Notes: generated by a model not told the origin, from the letters alone. A stretch of 38,884 nucleotides of DNA from Frisingicoccus sp009929615 (GCA_028692275.1 JAQUXR010000025.1:1-38884); one strand, 5' to 3'; positions 26,361 through 35,558 are shown, counted from the stretch's first letter. Numbers and translations: made by a program.

Positions 26361-26885
26361 CTACTTTCCTCCATAAACTATCACAGAACTCACATCATAT
26401 CCCTCTAACTGACTGCGTCCATTCAGACCTGCCAGTTCCATGAGGAAAAGATTCCTGACAACAACGCCTCCAAGACTCTCCACAAGCTGAATCATAGCCT
26501 TTGAAGTTCCTCCTGTTGCAATTAAATCGTCCACCAGAACTACTCTCTGTCCCGGTAAAATGGCATCTTTATGAATCTCCAGTTCTGCCGTGCCATACTC
26601 CAGTGAATAAGTCACAGAAACTGTTTCTCTTGGCAGTTTCCCTTTTTTACGAATCAAAACAAAAGGTTTATGAAGATTATAAGCCAACGGCATTCCAAAA
26701 ATAAATCCTCTGGATTCAGAACCGGCAATCACATCAAAATCCAGCCCTTCCAACTTCTCTGCCAGAGCATCTATAGCCATATGAAGTCCATCTCCATCCT
26801 GTAAAACGCTCGTAACATCCCTGAATATAATGCCCGGTTCCGGAAAATCCGGTATACTTAACACATAATCTTCTAACTTTTTCAT
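26361..26885 (-). CDS. apt: adenine phosphoribosyltransferase
   Basis: The 174-residue protein has FPEPGIIFRDVT near the start, the base-binding ESRGFIFG loop, and the PRPP-binding motif VVLVDDLIATGGT at about 121-133. It joins adenine and PRPP to AMP. It precedes relA in the operon, and a promoter can be placed at 26923-26952, within the recJ-apt gap. The length is typical of the family. Confidence 0.96.
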   Translation of the reverse strand: MKKLEDYVLSIPDFPEPGIIFRDVTSVLQDGDGLHMAIDALAEKLEGLDFDVIAGSESRGFIFGMPLAYNLHKPFVLIRKKGKLPRETVSVTYSLEYGTAELEIHKDAILPGQRVVLVDDLIATGGTSKAMIQLVESLGGVVVRNLFLMELAGLNGRSQLEGYDVSSVIVYGGK

Positions 26886-26922
26886 ACAATTTCTCCCTCT
26901 TCCTGGAATATAGATACAAAAT

Positions 26923-26952
26923 ATTTTACCACAGGTGCCTGTTAAAAAACAA
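26923..26952 (-). promoter_or_regulatory. internal promoter for apt-relA
   Basis: On the minus strand TTGTTT (26947-26952) and TAAAAT (26923-26928) are 18 nt apart, with TGTGG immediately before the -10 box. It lies between recJ and apt, 38 nt from the apt start. The palindrome CAGGCACCTG overlaps the spacer. Confidence 0.5.
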
Positions 26953-26971
26953 TACCTTTTAAGGCAAAGCC

Positions 26972-28759
26972 CTAACGCTGAATTCTTTGGAAATGCTGCA
27001 CCGTTATCTGCAGCGTCCGCCGCCCGCCAAACTCATTTATAGATGGATAGTACGTAAATGCCATATCGACCGGATTTGGAAGTCCGGCATACATTTTGTT
27101 TCTTGCTTCCAGTCCATAAAACGCTTCTACACAGGCATCAAAAGCCGCAATATCTCCAAAATATAAAGCTTCCATGGAAACACCTGAATCATTTTTTACG
27201 ATCATCTTTAAAACATTTTTATTTTTTCCAATAACCGAAGCTCTGAGAATATTAAAATGACGTTCTGCAAATATCGGTTTGGAATTGCCTTTACCGAAAG
27301 GCTCAAGTAGTTCTAATTCCTGAACGAAACCTTCACTTATGTATTCCAATGGCATTGGCACATCTATATGAACAACTGGCATCAGACTTTCTTCTGTAAG
27401 GCCGCACTTTTCATTGAGGCGTCTTCTCAATATTTCAAGGTTTTCCACCTTCAGGCTCATTCCGGCAGCCATCGCATGTCCACCGAACCGTTCAAACAGG
27501 TCTCTGCATTCAGAAAGCCCTTCGTACATATTATAAGCCTCTATCGAGCGTCCCGATGCCTTAATTATTCCGTTTGCCTCTGTTCCTACAATCACCGGCC
27601 GATAATATTTCTCTTTCAGTCGGCCTGCGATAATACCCACAAGACTTTCATGACAGTCTTCAAGGCACAGTATCATGATTTTGTCTTTATATATTTCTTC
27701 TTTTGCGATTTTTTCCAAAGCCTGTTCATACCCAAGAACCGTCATCTCCTTACGGCTCTGATTCAGTGAAACCAGGTCTGCTGCCATCCGTTCTGCTTCT
27801 TCCCTGTCCTCCGTCTGTAAAAGAGCTTCCGCCATCTGGGCTGTATCCAACCGTCCTGCCGCATTAAAGCAAGGTCCGATAACAAAGCCGACATTGTAGG
27901 CGGAAATATATTCTTTATTCAATCCGCAATGACGAATGAGGGATTGAAGTCCCAAATGGGGTGTTTTTGCCAGACGATGAAGACCATATTTAACAATAAT
28001 CCGATTTTCATCCACTAAATCCATGACATCAGCCACTGTAGCTATCGCAGTAAAAGGCAGCAGTTCATAAAGATTCTCTTTAGGAATACCGTTGGACATA
28101 TAAAGCTGTTCAATCACTTTAAAAGCAACCCCTGCACCGCAGAGTCCATCAAAGGGATAAGGGCAGTCCTCCTGCTTTGGGTCAATAACCGCATCCGCCT
28201 CCGGAAGTTCATAAATCTTTTTCACATTGCCATTTTCATCAATATTGCTTTGATAAATAACTTCATGATGGTCTGTAATGATAACGGTCATCCCCAGCTC
28301 TTTTGCCGTGGTCACTGCTTCCATTGCTGCAATCCCATTATCACAGGTTATAATGCATCCGGCACCTTTACTATGGGCTTCTCCCACAATTCTTTCATTC
28401 AGACCATATCCTTCATGAATTCTGTCCGGTGCAATTACATAGGCCCGTCCTCCGGCCATTCTTATGCCCTGCCATAAAATGTATCCTGAAAATACTCCGT
28501 CTACATCAAAGTCACTGGCAATACAAATGAGCTGGCCTTCCGATATGGCCTGTCTCAAAAGTCGGATGCCCTTATTCATATCTTTTAACAGACTGCCATC
28601 ATGAAGATCGCCTAAGTCACCATACAAATATCTGCGAAAATCTTCATCTTCTTTCAAACCCCGATTCACCATAATCCGGGCGAGAACCGGGCTGATTGAA
28701 AATGTCTCAGCCAATCGATTAAAATCTGCTTTTCTGGCAGCTACCATCCATTTTTCCAT
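26972..28759 (-). CDS. recJ: single-stranded-DNA-specific exonuclease RecJ
   Basis: The 595-residue protein has the DHH-family motifs ASDFDVDGVFSGY (motif I) and IITDHHEV (motif III), then GAGVAFKVIEQ and a DHHA1 region with FGGHAMAAGMSLK. It degrades single-stranded DNA 5' to 3' in repair and recombination, using metal-bound aspartates and histidines that are present here. It starts with GGAGG about 6 nt upstream, just below a hairpin terminator that separates it from secDF. It is of ordinary family length. Confidence 0.93.
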   Translation of the reverse strand: MEKWMVAARKADFNRLAETFSISPVLARIMVNRGLKEDEDFRRYLYGDLGDLHDGSLLKDMNKGIRLLRQAISEGQLICIASDFDVDGVFSGYILWQGIRMAGGRAYVIAPDRIHEGYGLNERIVGEAHSKGAGCIITCDNGIAAMEAVTTAKELGMTVIITDHHEVIYQSNIDENGNVKKIYELPEADAVIDPKQEDCPYPFDGLCGAGVAFKVIEQLYMSNGIPKENLYELLPFTAIATVADVMDLVDENRIIVKYGLHRLAKTPHLGLQSLIRHCGLNKEYISAYNVGFVIGPCFNAAGRLDTAQMAEALLQTEDREEAERMAADLVSLNQSRKEMTVLGYEQALEKIAKEEIYKDKIMILCLEDCHESLVGIIAGRLKEKYYRPVIVGTEANGIIKASGRSIEAYNMYEGLSECRDLFERFGGHAMAAGMSLKVENLEILRRRLNEKCGLTEESLMPVVHIDVPMPLEYISEGFVQELELLEPFGKGNSKPIFAERHFNILRASVIGKNKNVLKMIVKNDSGVSMEALYFGDIAAFDACVEAFYGLEARNKMYAGLPNPVDMAFTYYPSINEFGGRRTLQITVQHFQRIQR

Positions 28760-28770
28760 AGTTCCTCCAT

Positions 28771-28814
28771 AAACAAAACTCTACAGAAAATCCCGAAAAA
28801 TTTCCTGTAGAGTT
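28771..28814 (-). terminator. hairpin between secDF and recJ
   Basis: AACTCTACAG (28777-28786) and CTGTAGAGTT (28805-28814) form a perfect 10-bp stem with partial pairing inside an 18-nt loop. On the minus strand it continues TTGTTT, a modest uridine tract. It lies 19 nt after the secDF stop and only about 11 nt before the recJ start, so recJ expression may depend on read-through. Confidence 0.65.
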
Positions 28815-28833
28815 AAATCCGTCATTCTAAATT

Positions 28834-31029
28834 TTACTTGTTTTTCTTACCAATTTTCTTCATCATAAACCAGAGTGTACCTGTAATAAATACAGATGAG
28901 AACGCACCTGCAATAATACCGGCCATCAATGGCATTGTAAACTCTTTAATCGCAGCGACGCCAAAGAGCCACAAAGCAAAGACACTGATAAAGGTTGTTA
29001 AAGAAGTATTAATACTTCGTGATAAAGTCTGACTGATACTTGTATTAACAATTTCATCCAGAGATGCACGATACATCATCTGTCGGTTTTCACGAATACG
29101 GTCAAAGATAACGATTGTCGCATTAATAGAATAACCAACAATAGTCAGCATACAAGCAATAAATGTATTACCAACCGGAATACGAACTAAAGCATAAACG
29201 GTCAGTACACAAAGGACATCGTGAAGTAATGCAACAACTGCACTTGCTCCAAACTTAACATCTTTGAATCGGAACCAGATATAGAGAAGCATACAAATAC
29301 CTGCAACAATAACCGCAATGATAGCATCACTCTGCATCTCGCTGCTGACAACCGCACTGATACTTTCTTCTGTAATCAAGCTCTCATCCACACTGTATTT
29401 TTCAACCAACGCATCTTTTAAAGTATTTCTCTGATCTGAATTTAATACCTGTGTCTTAATAACGATTTCATTGGAATCTTTTACATTCTGAAGCTGAACA
29501 TCGCCTGTGCCGATAGAGTCTGTAATTGTATTGAGCAGTTCTGCACCATCACTGCTTGTAACATCAATATTCTCATTGAAAGTCACGGCCATAGATGTAC
29601 CGCCGGTGAAATCAAGACCATAGTTCATGGCTCCATTTCCTTTGGAATGGTTGATGCCCATCCCTGCAAATCCTGCGATAATAACAACTGCAGAAATAAT
29701 ATAGAAGAATTTTGCATTTTGAACAAATGGCCATACTTTTCTCTTCTTCTGTCTTCCATAGAACTTTTCACTTGTGAATCCAAGACCATAAAAGACTTTA
29801 ACAATAAAGTGGGTAATAACCAATGCTGTAAACATAGACAGGGCAATACCTAATGCCAGTGTAATTGCAAAACCTTTGATTGTTCCGGAACCCATAAAAT
29901 ATAAGACTGCTGCAGCAATTAAAGTCGTAATATTGCCATCGAGAATAGCTGAACGAGCTTTTGTAAAACCAACTTTGATAGCATCGCGAACATTTCTTCC
30001 GGATGCAATTTCTTCTTTAATACGTGTAAAAATAATAACATTCGCATCAACTGCCATACCGATAGACAAAATGATACCAGCAATACCCGGAAGGGTAAGG
30101 GTCACTTCAAGACCATTTAACAGGCAGAGCATTGCAAGTACATAAATAATCAATGCCAATCCGGCTGCCAGTCCCGGAATAAGATACATAACAATCATAA
30201 ACAGAATAATAATGCCCAGGCCAATAGCTCCGGCTTTTAAACTTGTAGGAATAGCTTCCTGACCAAGCTGTGCACCGACAACATTGGAACGGATTTCTGT
30301 CAGATTCAGTTTCAATGCACCCAGACGGATATAAGTTGCTAAAGAACTTGCAGACTCATACGTAAAGCTGCCTTCGATGATTGCCTGTCCATTCTCAATA
30401 ACTGAATTTACTGTTGGATAGCTGATGATTTCATCATCATATACGATATAAATAGGCTTTCCAATATTTCTCTCGGTTGCTTCTTTGAACTTCTGAGTTC
30501 CCTCATCATTCATGGTAAGCTCTACAACATACTCGTTTCCGCCGTATCCATCCGACTGAGTCATAACCTGAGCATCAATGATATCATTACCATCCATAAC
30601 CAGATTAAAGGTCTGATTTGCAGCATCTGTTGCTTCCGCACTATCTGTTGCCACTTCAGGAATTTCAAAGAACTGTACAGTTCCCGGATTACCCAGTTCC
30701 TCAAGAATCTTTTCAGAATCATATTCACCAGGAATTTCTACGTTAATACGATTCGTTCCTTCCTGATAAACCTGCGCTTCTGTACTATAGGTTTCAACAC
30801 GTCGTTGAAGTTTATAGATAGTGTCACTCATATCTTCTGCAGATGGATTCTCTTCATCTGCTTCATAAGTAATACTTACACCACCTGCTAAATCTAAACC
30901 GAGCTTAATATTCTTTGCCGCACCCTGACCGCTTTCGTCTACGCCCTTCCAGGACACAAAACCGCAGGCTGCAATAACAATAAAAATCAGCAATAAGCCC
31001 AGTATACTTTTTCCCCTGTTATTCTTCAT
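28834..31029 (-). CDS. secDF: fused protein translocase subunit SecDF
   Basis: The 731-residue protein combines SecD (about 1-425) and SecF (about 430-731) in one chain, as in many Firmicutes. SecD features are KLGLDLAGGVSITYE, a periplasmic P1 domain, and the span motif MAVDANVIIFTRIKEE near 330. SecF features are YGLDFTGGTSMAV and GYSINATIVIFDRIREN near 645. Twelve membrane spans are expected. SecDF uses the proton motive force to help complete protein export through SecYEG. It follows scfB by 4 nt and is probably cotranscribed with it. Confidence 0.95.
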   Translation of the reverse strand: MKNNRGKSILGLLLIFIVIAACGFVSWKGVDESGQGAAKNIKLGLDLAGGVSITYEADEENPSAEDMSDTIYKLQRRVETYSTEAQVYQEGTNRINVEIPGEYDSEKILEELGNPGTVQFFEIPEVATDSAEATDAANQTFNLVMDGNDIIDAQVMTQSDGYGGNEYVVELTMNDEGTQKFKEATERNIGKPIYIVYDDEIISYPTVNSVIENGQAIIEGSFTYESASSLATYIRLGALKLNLTEIRSNVVGAQLGQEAIPTSLKAGAIGLGIIILFMIVMYLIPGLAAGLALIIYVLAMLCLLNGLEVTLTLPGIAGIILSIGMAVDANVIIFTRIKEEIASGRNVRDAIKVGFTKARSAILDGNITTLIAAAVLYFMGSGTIKGFAITLALGIALSMFTALVITHFIVKVFYGLGFTSEKFYGRQKKRKVWPFVQNAKFFYIISAVVIIAGFAGMGINHSKGNGAMNYGLDFTGGTSMAVTFNENIDVTSSDGAELLNTITDSIGTGDVQLQNVKDSNEIVIKTQVLNSDQRNTLKDALVEKYSVDESLITEESISAVVSSEMQSDAIIAVIVAGICMLLYIWFRFKDVKFGASAVVALLHDVLCVLTVYALVRIPVGNTFIACMLTIVGYSINATIVIFDRIRENRQMMYRASLDEIVNTSISQTLSRSINTSLTTFISVFALWLFGVAAIKEFTMPLMAGIIAGAFSSVFITGTLWFMMKKIGKKNK

Positions 31030-31033
31030 CTGA

Positions 31034-32389
31034 TTACTCTCCTTCTCTGGCCGCTTTCAACATGATGGCACATTCAACACGTTTCCGCATCATCTCGCAG
31101 CCAATATCATATGTATCTGTGATTTTTCCTGTGAAATTATAGGCATTTGCCGCACATCCACCGCTGCAGTAGAACTTTGCAAAACAAGTCTGGCATTTTT
31201 CACGGGCATAAACATTACAACATTTAAATTCACCTTGAATATCTGTACGAACAATACCTTCATCGACATTTCCCATAAGAAATTCTTCCTGCCCAACAAA
31301 CTGATGACAAGGATAGAAATCTCCCCAAGGGGTTACTGCCAGATATTCTGTTCCTGAACCGCATCCGGAAAGTCGTTTGGCAACACATGGTCCACCGGAC
31401 AAATCAATCATAAAGTGGAAGAAATTAAAGCCCTTATCTTCCTTCTCCCGCTCAAGCATCGCTTTTGCAAGTTTGTCGTACTCTTCCATAATCTGAGGCA
31501 GGTCCGATTCTTTAATCGCATAATCTTCACTCTCCGGTGCCACTACAGGCTCCACAGATATCTGCTTAAAACCTTCATCCGCCAGACTGAGCACATCTGC
31601 CGCAAAATCTGTATTGTAGTGCGTAAAGGTTCCCCGCACATAATAATTATTCTGATTCCGGCTTTCAGCCAGTTCTTTAAACTTAGGTATAATTCTGTCA
31701 TAGCTTCCCTGGCCACCGCGGAAAGGACGCATAAAATCATGAACTTCTTTTCGTCCATCCACACTCAGAACCACATTCGCCATCTCTTTATTCGCAAATT
31801 CCTGAATATCCTTATTCAAAAGGACACCATTCGTTGTCAGCGTGAAACGGAACTGCTTATCATGAAGCTTTTCCTGTTCCCGTCCGTAAGCTACCAGCTG
31901 TTTAACCACATCAAAATTCATCAGTGGCTCACCACCAAAGAAATCTACTTCCAGATTTCTTCTGGAACCTGAATTCGCAATGAGAAAATCCAGAGCTTTC
32001 TTACCAACTTCAAAACTCATTAATGCTCTGCGGCCATGGTACTCGCCTTCCTCCGCAAAACAATATTTGCATGCCAGATTGCAGTCATGGGCAATATGAA
32101 GACATAATGCCTTGACAACCGTCGGCCGCTTTTTAAAATCAATGATATAATCCTTGTAAATATCTTCGGTAAAAAGACATTCTTCCCTGACTAATTCTTC
32201 AATCTCTTCATAGGCTTCTGCAATATCCTTCTCTGCATAGACAGATGAAAGCTTTTTCAGAATATCTTCCTTTGAAGTTGTTTCATAGAGGGCGATAATA
32301 TCATATACTAAATCGTCAACGACATGCACAGAACCACTGTTTACATCGAGAACGATATTATATCCGTTATTTTTATATTGATGAACCAC
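31034..32389 (-). CDS. scfB: SCIFF maturase, radical SAM/SPASM thioether-forming enzyme
   Basis: The 451-residue enzyme has the radical SAM cluster CNLACKYC (C103, C107, C110), a central barrel with FFGGEPLMNFD, and a C-terminal SPASM region with cysteine-rich patterns such as KCQTCFAKFYCSGGCAANA that bind two further iron-sulfur clusters. Members install thioether crosslinks in the SCIFF peptide. A GTG start at 32389 is chosen: AAGGAG lies 7 nt upstream and the protein then begins MVHQYKNNGYNIV, as homologues do. The longer ATG frames to 32446 would add 19 non-conserved residues. The peptide gene scfA lies directly upstream. Confidence 0.95.
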   Translation of the reverse strand: MVHQYKNNGYNIVLDVNSGSVHVVDDLVYDIIALYETTSKEDILKKLSSVYAEKDIAEAYEEIEELVREECLFTEDIYKDYIIDFKKRPTVVKALCLHIAHDCNLACKYCFAEEGEYHGRRALMSFEVGKKALDFLIANSGSRRNLEVDFFGGEPLMNFDVVKQLVAYGREQEKLHDKQFRFTLTTNGVLLNKDIQEFANKEMANVVLSVDGRKEVHDFMRPFRGGQGSYDRIIPKFKELAESRNQNNYYVRGTFTHYNTDFAADVLSLADEGFKQISVEPVVAPESEDYAIKESDLPQIMEEYDKLAKAMLEREKEDKGFNFFHFMIDLSGGPCVAKRLSGCGSGTEYLAVTPWGDFYPCHQFVGQEEFLMGNVDEGIVRTDIQGEFKCCNVYAREKCQTCFAKFYCSGGCAANAYNFTGKITDTYDIGCEMMRKRVECAIMLKAAREGE

Positions 32390-32450
32390 GCTACTGCTCC
32401 TTATATTCTTTGTCATATGGGTTTCCTTAGAAATTTCATAACACAAGTAA

Positions 32451-32484
32451 TAAGCAGCGACTTAGTTGACTAAACCGCTGCTTA
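32451..32484 (-). terminator. hairpin between scfA and scfB
   Basis: TAAGCAGCG (32451-32459) pairs perfectly with CGCTGCTTA (32476-32484), and TTAGT with ACTAA inside. This gives a 14-bp two-part stem that begins 4 nt after the scfA stop. The following minus-strand sequence (TTACTTGTG) lacks a good uridine tract, so it may be a partial terminator or an RNA-stabilising stem that keeps peptide mRNA in excess over maturase mRNA. Confidence 0.65.
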
Positions 32485-32488
32485 CGAA

Positions 32489-32632
32489 TTATTTGTTATT
32501 TTCACAGCTCTGATTTCCAACGGTGCAGGAAGTTTTGCAAGCTGACTGGCAAGATGTCTGACATTCGCCGCATCCACCTTTAACCATTGAATTCTTTAAA
32601 GAACGTGTGTTTAAAGATTTAATATGTTTCAC
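32489..32632 (-). CDS. scfA: SCIFF peptide precursor (six-cysteine ranthipeptide)
   Basis: This 47-residue precursor was missed as a long ORF but is unmistakable. Its six cysteines are at 21, 24, 28, 32, 36 and 43, with the SCIFF core CGECQTSCQSACKTSC and the tail VGNQSCENNK. The leader KHIKSLNTRSL is the recognition region for the maturase. It starts with GTG at 32632, 7 nt after AGGAGG. The maturase scfB lies downstream, separated by a hairpin. The mature product is a thioether-bridged ranthipeptide, and its biological role is still debated. Confidence 0.95.
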   Translation of the reverse strand: MKHIKSLNTRSLKNSMVKGGCGECQTSCQSACKTSCTVGNQSCENNK

Positions 32633-32668
32633 GGGAAGACCTCCTTTTTCTCTAATATAGCTTGAAAT

Positions 32669-32697
32669 ATTATATCATACATCTTCCCAAGTTTAAA
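32669..32697 (-). promoter_or_regulatory. promoter of the scfA-scfB operon
   Basis: On the minus strand TTTAAA (32692-32697) and a perfect TATAAT (32669-32674) are 17 nt apart, with a TG one base before the -10 box. It lies 36 nt before the scfA start and just after the TIGR04086 stop codon. Confidence 0.7.
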
Positions 32698-32711
32698 GCT
32701 ATTTTTTCATT

Positions 32712-33068
32712 TTATCCGAGCATTCCACCCATCATACCACTGCCCATGCAAAGAAGGGCCAATGCCGTGCCCGGAACAATCTTCTCCGGCTGCATACCTT
32801 CCAGTGCCACAACTGCTGCGATATGTATGGCATAATAGAATAATCCAACGATAAGTCCCCAAAGAAATTCTCTTTTTTTTACTTTTTTTCCAACATAAAA
32901 TCCGCCGGCCAAAGTTGAAAGAACATAGGTTATAACAATGCCCAGTCGAATCTGTGCATTGCCAATATCCAGCCAGTAAAGCATGGCCGATAATACAAGC
33001 AATGATGCCGCAGAAATAATATAACTTATAACCAGTGCCTTTAATACAGCAATGACATAGGGTTTCAT
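32712..33068 (-). CDS. TIGR04086-family membrane protein
   Basis: The 118-residue protein has four predicted membrane spans and the family pattern YVLSTLAGGFYVGKKVKKREFLWGL at about 47-71, here given only in part (GGFYVGKKVKKREFLWGL). The family is common next to yajC, secDF and SCIFF genes in Clostridia, which is the case here, but its function is unknown. It probably belongs to the run from tgt through yajC. A second overlapping frame of 124 residues is rejected as a shadow. Confidence 0.75.
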   Translation of the reverse strand: MKPYVIAVLKALVISYIISAASLLVLSAMLYWLDIGNAQIRLGIVITYVLSTLAGGFYVGKKVKKREFLWGLIVGLFYYAIHIAAVVALEGMQPEKIVPGTALALLCMGSGMMGGMLG

Positions 33069-33124
33069 AGAATGCCCTCAATCTTTTTCTCTCTAAACTA
33101 TATGTTTTTATACCGTGAAAAAGA

Positions 33125-33967
33125 CTAGGCTCTTATTTTTTTCAATTTTTCTAAAACATCATAAGGAATGACCAGTTTTCCCATTCCTCTGCCTATCTGA
33201 ATATGGGGTTTCACACTGCCATGAAAATCTGAGCCTCCCGAAACAGTCAAGCCATATTCTTTTGCCAGCTTTTTTATCTCTCGCTCATCTGCTGCCAAAT
33301 GGGTGCTGTAATATGCTTCAATACCCTGAATCCCATAAGACTTCATAGTTTCAATACATTCTATCAATTCTTTTTTTGTGAATTTATAACTCAGAGGATG
33401 GGCCAGCACAGCAACACCCCCGGCTTCACGAATTGCCCGGATAGCCATCTCAGGAGTTACGCCCGTCTTAGGCACAAAAAAATCCATGCCCGGTGAAAGA
33501 TATTTGTCAAAGGCCTCTGCAATTGATGATATATATCCAATATGGAGAAGGTATTTTGCAAAATTGGCTCTAGTAATCACGGCGGCCCCTTCCAATGCCC
33601 GAAGTTTTTCCATGGTAATATCCACACCTGCATTCTGCATCTTTTCAATCATTCTGACATTCCGACTTTCCCGAACCTGACGAAAATCTTCCAGCTTTTC
33701 TTGTAAAACCGGGTCCTTATAATCCAGAAACAATCCTACAATATGCACTTCCTGATTTTTATAAAAAGCAGATAATTCAATGCCCTGAATACATTCAATG
33801 CCCAAGTCTTCAGCCGCATTTAAAGCCTCCGGCACACCTTCCATCGTATCATGGTCTGTGAGTGCAACTGCTTTAAGTCCTGCCTGGCTTGCCGCTTCCA
33901 TAACTTCTGTCGGCGACATACTCCCATCCGAAGCCGATGAATGGGTATGCAAATCGACTCTCTCCAT
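33125..33967 (-). CDS. PHP-domain metal-dependent phosphoesterase
   Basis: The 280-residue protein opens DLHTHSSASDGSMSPTEV, then ALTDHDTMEGV, VAVLAHPLS and SGGSDFHGS, in the order expected of the PHP fold, with all metal-binding histidines and aspartates present. Close relatives such as TrpH/RNase AM act on nucleotides or 5' ends of RNA. The exact substrate is unproved. The gene lies in the conserved yajC-TIGR04086-scfA neighbourhood. Its length fits the family. Confidence 0.88.
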   Translation of the reverse strand: MERVDLHTHSSASDGSMSPTEVMEAASQAGLKAVALTDHDTMEGVPEALNAAEDLGIECIQGIELSAFYKNQEVHIVGLFLDYKDPVLQEKLEDFRQVRESRNVRMIEKMQNAGVDITMEKLRALEGAAVITRANFAKYLLHIGYISSIAEAFDKYLSPGMDFFVPKTGVTPEMAIRAIREAGGVAVLAHPLSYKFTKKELIECIETMKSYGIQGIEAYYSTHLAADEREIKKLAKEYGLTVSGGSDFHGSVKPHIQIGRGMGKLVIPYDVLEKLKKIRA

Positions 33968-33997
33968 ATGTCATTCCTCCCTATGTTATATTAAATC

Positions 33998-34029
33998 AGG
34001 CCCCATTCGGTTACTACCAAACGAGGCCT
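33998..34029 (-). terminator. hairpin after yajC
   Basis: AGGCCTC and GGGGCCT close a stem that continues through wobble pairs to a 6-nt loop, about 13 bp in all, starting 12 nt after the yajC stop. The tail on the minus strand (GATTTAATAT) is a weak uridine tract, so termination may be partial and the PHP gene may be reached by read-through. Confidence 0.55.
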
Positions 34030-34040
34030 TACATTCCATC

Positions 34041-34331
34041 TTAATCTTCTGTGCTATTCGCTTTTTCAATGCTGATAACAGCCTGTCTACGCATTGGAAT
34101 ACGACAATGTCTGTCGCCACCGAACTCAACAATGAGGATATCGTCACTAATATCAATAACAACCCCGAAAAGTCCGCCGTTTGTTTCGATACTGTCGCCT
34201 ACTTCTAAAGCATCCAGCATCTCCCGCATCTTCTTCTCTTGTTTTTTCTGAGGGCGGATTGATAAAAAGTATAATACAACTCCATATATTGCCAATAAAG
34301 CAATCACCCATAACCAGTAATTTCCAGTCAT
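34041..34331 (-). CDS. yajC: preprotein translocase subunit YajC
   Basis: The 96-residue protein has one N-terminal membrane span and then RPQKKQEKKMREMLDALEVGDSIETNGG, of which RPQKKQEKKM and VGDSIETNGGLFG are the family marks. YajC associates with SecDF at the translocon. It is 19 nt downstream of tgt, the usual arrangement, and follows AGGAGG. A hairpin follows the stop. Confidence 0.95.
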   Translation of the reverse strand: MTGNYWLWVIALLAIYGVVLYFLSIRPQKKQEKKMREMLDALEVGDSIETNGGLFGVVIDISDDILIVEFGGDRHCRIPMRRQAVISIEKANSTED

Positions 34332-34350
34332 AAATATCTTCCTCCTAAAA

Positions 34351-35487
34351 TTAATTTTCTTCTTTCATCTCAAAGCCTTCCAGCTTAGATTTCTTATAAG
34401 CTGCATACCGATGTTCTTCGATAGCCGCCCGAATCTCTTCCATCATTGTATTATAAAAATACAAATTGTGCAAGACACAAAGACGCATTCCCAGCATTTC
34501 CTTAGCCTTAAGAAGGTGGCGTATATAGGCCCTGCTGTAATTCTGGCAGGCCGGACAGCCACAGCCTTCTTCAATCGGACGAGCGTCCAATTCAAATTTG
34601 GCATTGAAAAGATTTAATTTCCCATGATTCGTATATACATGCCCATGCCGTCCATTCCTTGAAGGATAAACACAGTCGAAGAAATCCACGCCCCTGTCTA
34701 CTGCTTCCAGTATATTCGCAGGTGTTCCAACACCCATTAGGTAGGTTGGTTTATTCTGTGGCAGGTATGGTACTGTTTCCTCTATAATATGATACATTTC
34801 TTCATGGGGTTCACCAACGGCCAGCCCTCCCAGAGCATAACCGTCTAAATCCAATTCGGAAATTGTCTTTGCATGATTAATACGAATATCCTTATAGGTT
34901 CCACCCTGGTTAATACCAAAAAGCATTTGTTTTGGATTAATCGTATCCTCTAAAGAATTTAACCTTTCCATCTCTGCCTTACATCTGTAAAGCCACCGGG
35001 TTGTCCGGTCAACAGATGGAATCATGTATTCCCTGTCTGACGGATAAGGAGCACATTCGTCAAAGGCCATAGCAATCGTCGATGCCAGGTTGGACTGAAT
35101 CTGCATACTTTCTTCAGGACCCATAAAAATTTTATGGCCGTCAATATGGGAATTGAAATAGACGCCCTCTTCTTTTATCTTTCTCAGACTGGTCAGGGAA
35201 AAAACCTGAAAACCACCTGAATCTGTTAAAATAGGTTTGTCCCAATTCATAAACTTATGAAGACCGCCAAGTTGTTTTACAACTTTATCCCCCGGACGCA
35301 GATGCAGATGATAGGTGTTTGATAATTCCACCTGGGTTTTAATCTGCTGTAAATCCGTCGTTGCTACTGCACCTTTAATAGCGGCTGCTGTTCCTACATT
35401 CATAAAAACCGGTGTCTGAATCTTTCCATGCACCGTTGTCAGCTCTCCCCGTTTGGCCCGGCCATCGGTTGCTAATACTTTATACAT
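34351..35487 (-). CDS. tgt: queuine/preQ1 tRNA-guanine transglycosylase
   Basis: The 378-residue protein carries catalytic motifs LTDSGGFQVFSL and DRGVDFFDCVYPSRNGRHGH, and zinc ligands in CGCPACQNYSRAYIRHLL. It exchanges guanine 34 of certain tRNAs for preQ1 on the way to queuosine. The start at 35487 is used because GGGGGA lies about 7 nt upstream and the protein then begins MYKVLATDGRAKRGEL, as homologues do. A longer frame to 35565 would overlap the end of the sensor kinase gene and is rejected. Confidence 0.95.
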   Translation of the reverse strand: MYKVLATDGRAKRGELTTVHGKIQTPVFMNVGTAAAIKGAVATTDLQQIKTQVELSNTYHLHLRPGDKVVKQLGGLHKFMNWDKPILTDSGGFQVFSLTSLRKIKEEGVYFNSHIDGHKIFMGPEESMQIQSNLASTIAMAFDECAPYPSDREYMIPSVDRTTRWLYRCKAEMERLNSLEDTINPKQMLFGINQGGTYKDIRINHAKTISELDLDGYALGGLAVGEPHEEMYHIIEETVPYLPQNKPTYLMGVGTPANILEAVDRGVDFFDCVYPSRNGRHGHVYTNHGKLNLFNAKFELDARPIEEGCGCPACQNYSRAYIRHLLKAKEMLGMRLCVLHNLYFYNTMMEEIRAAIEEHRYAAYKKSKLEGFEMKEEN

Positions 35488-35558
35488 AAAGTCCCCCTTA
35501 ATCACTGAACTTCTCATTTTTGAGAGTAACATTACTATTATAACGTCACCGTCACATT

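Noticed and set aside
32390..32446. Longer scfB start at ATG
   Set aside because: The added 19 residues are not family-like; the GTG at 32389 has AAGGAG and gives the usual N-terminus.
32707..33081. 124-residue frame overlapping the TIGR04086 gene
   Set aside because: It is a frame shadow with many cysteines and tryptophans; the 118-residue frame has clear membrane spans and family motifs.
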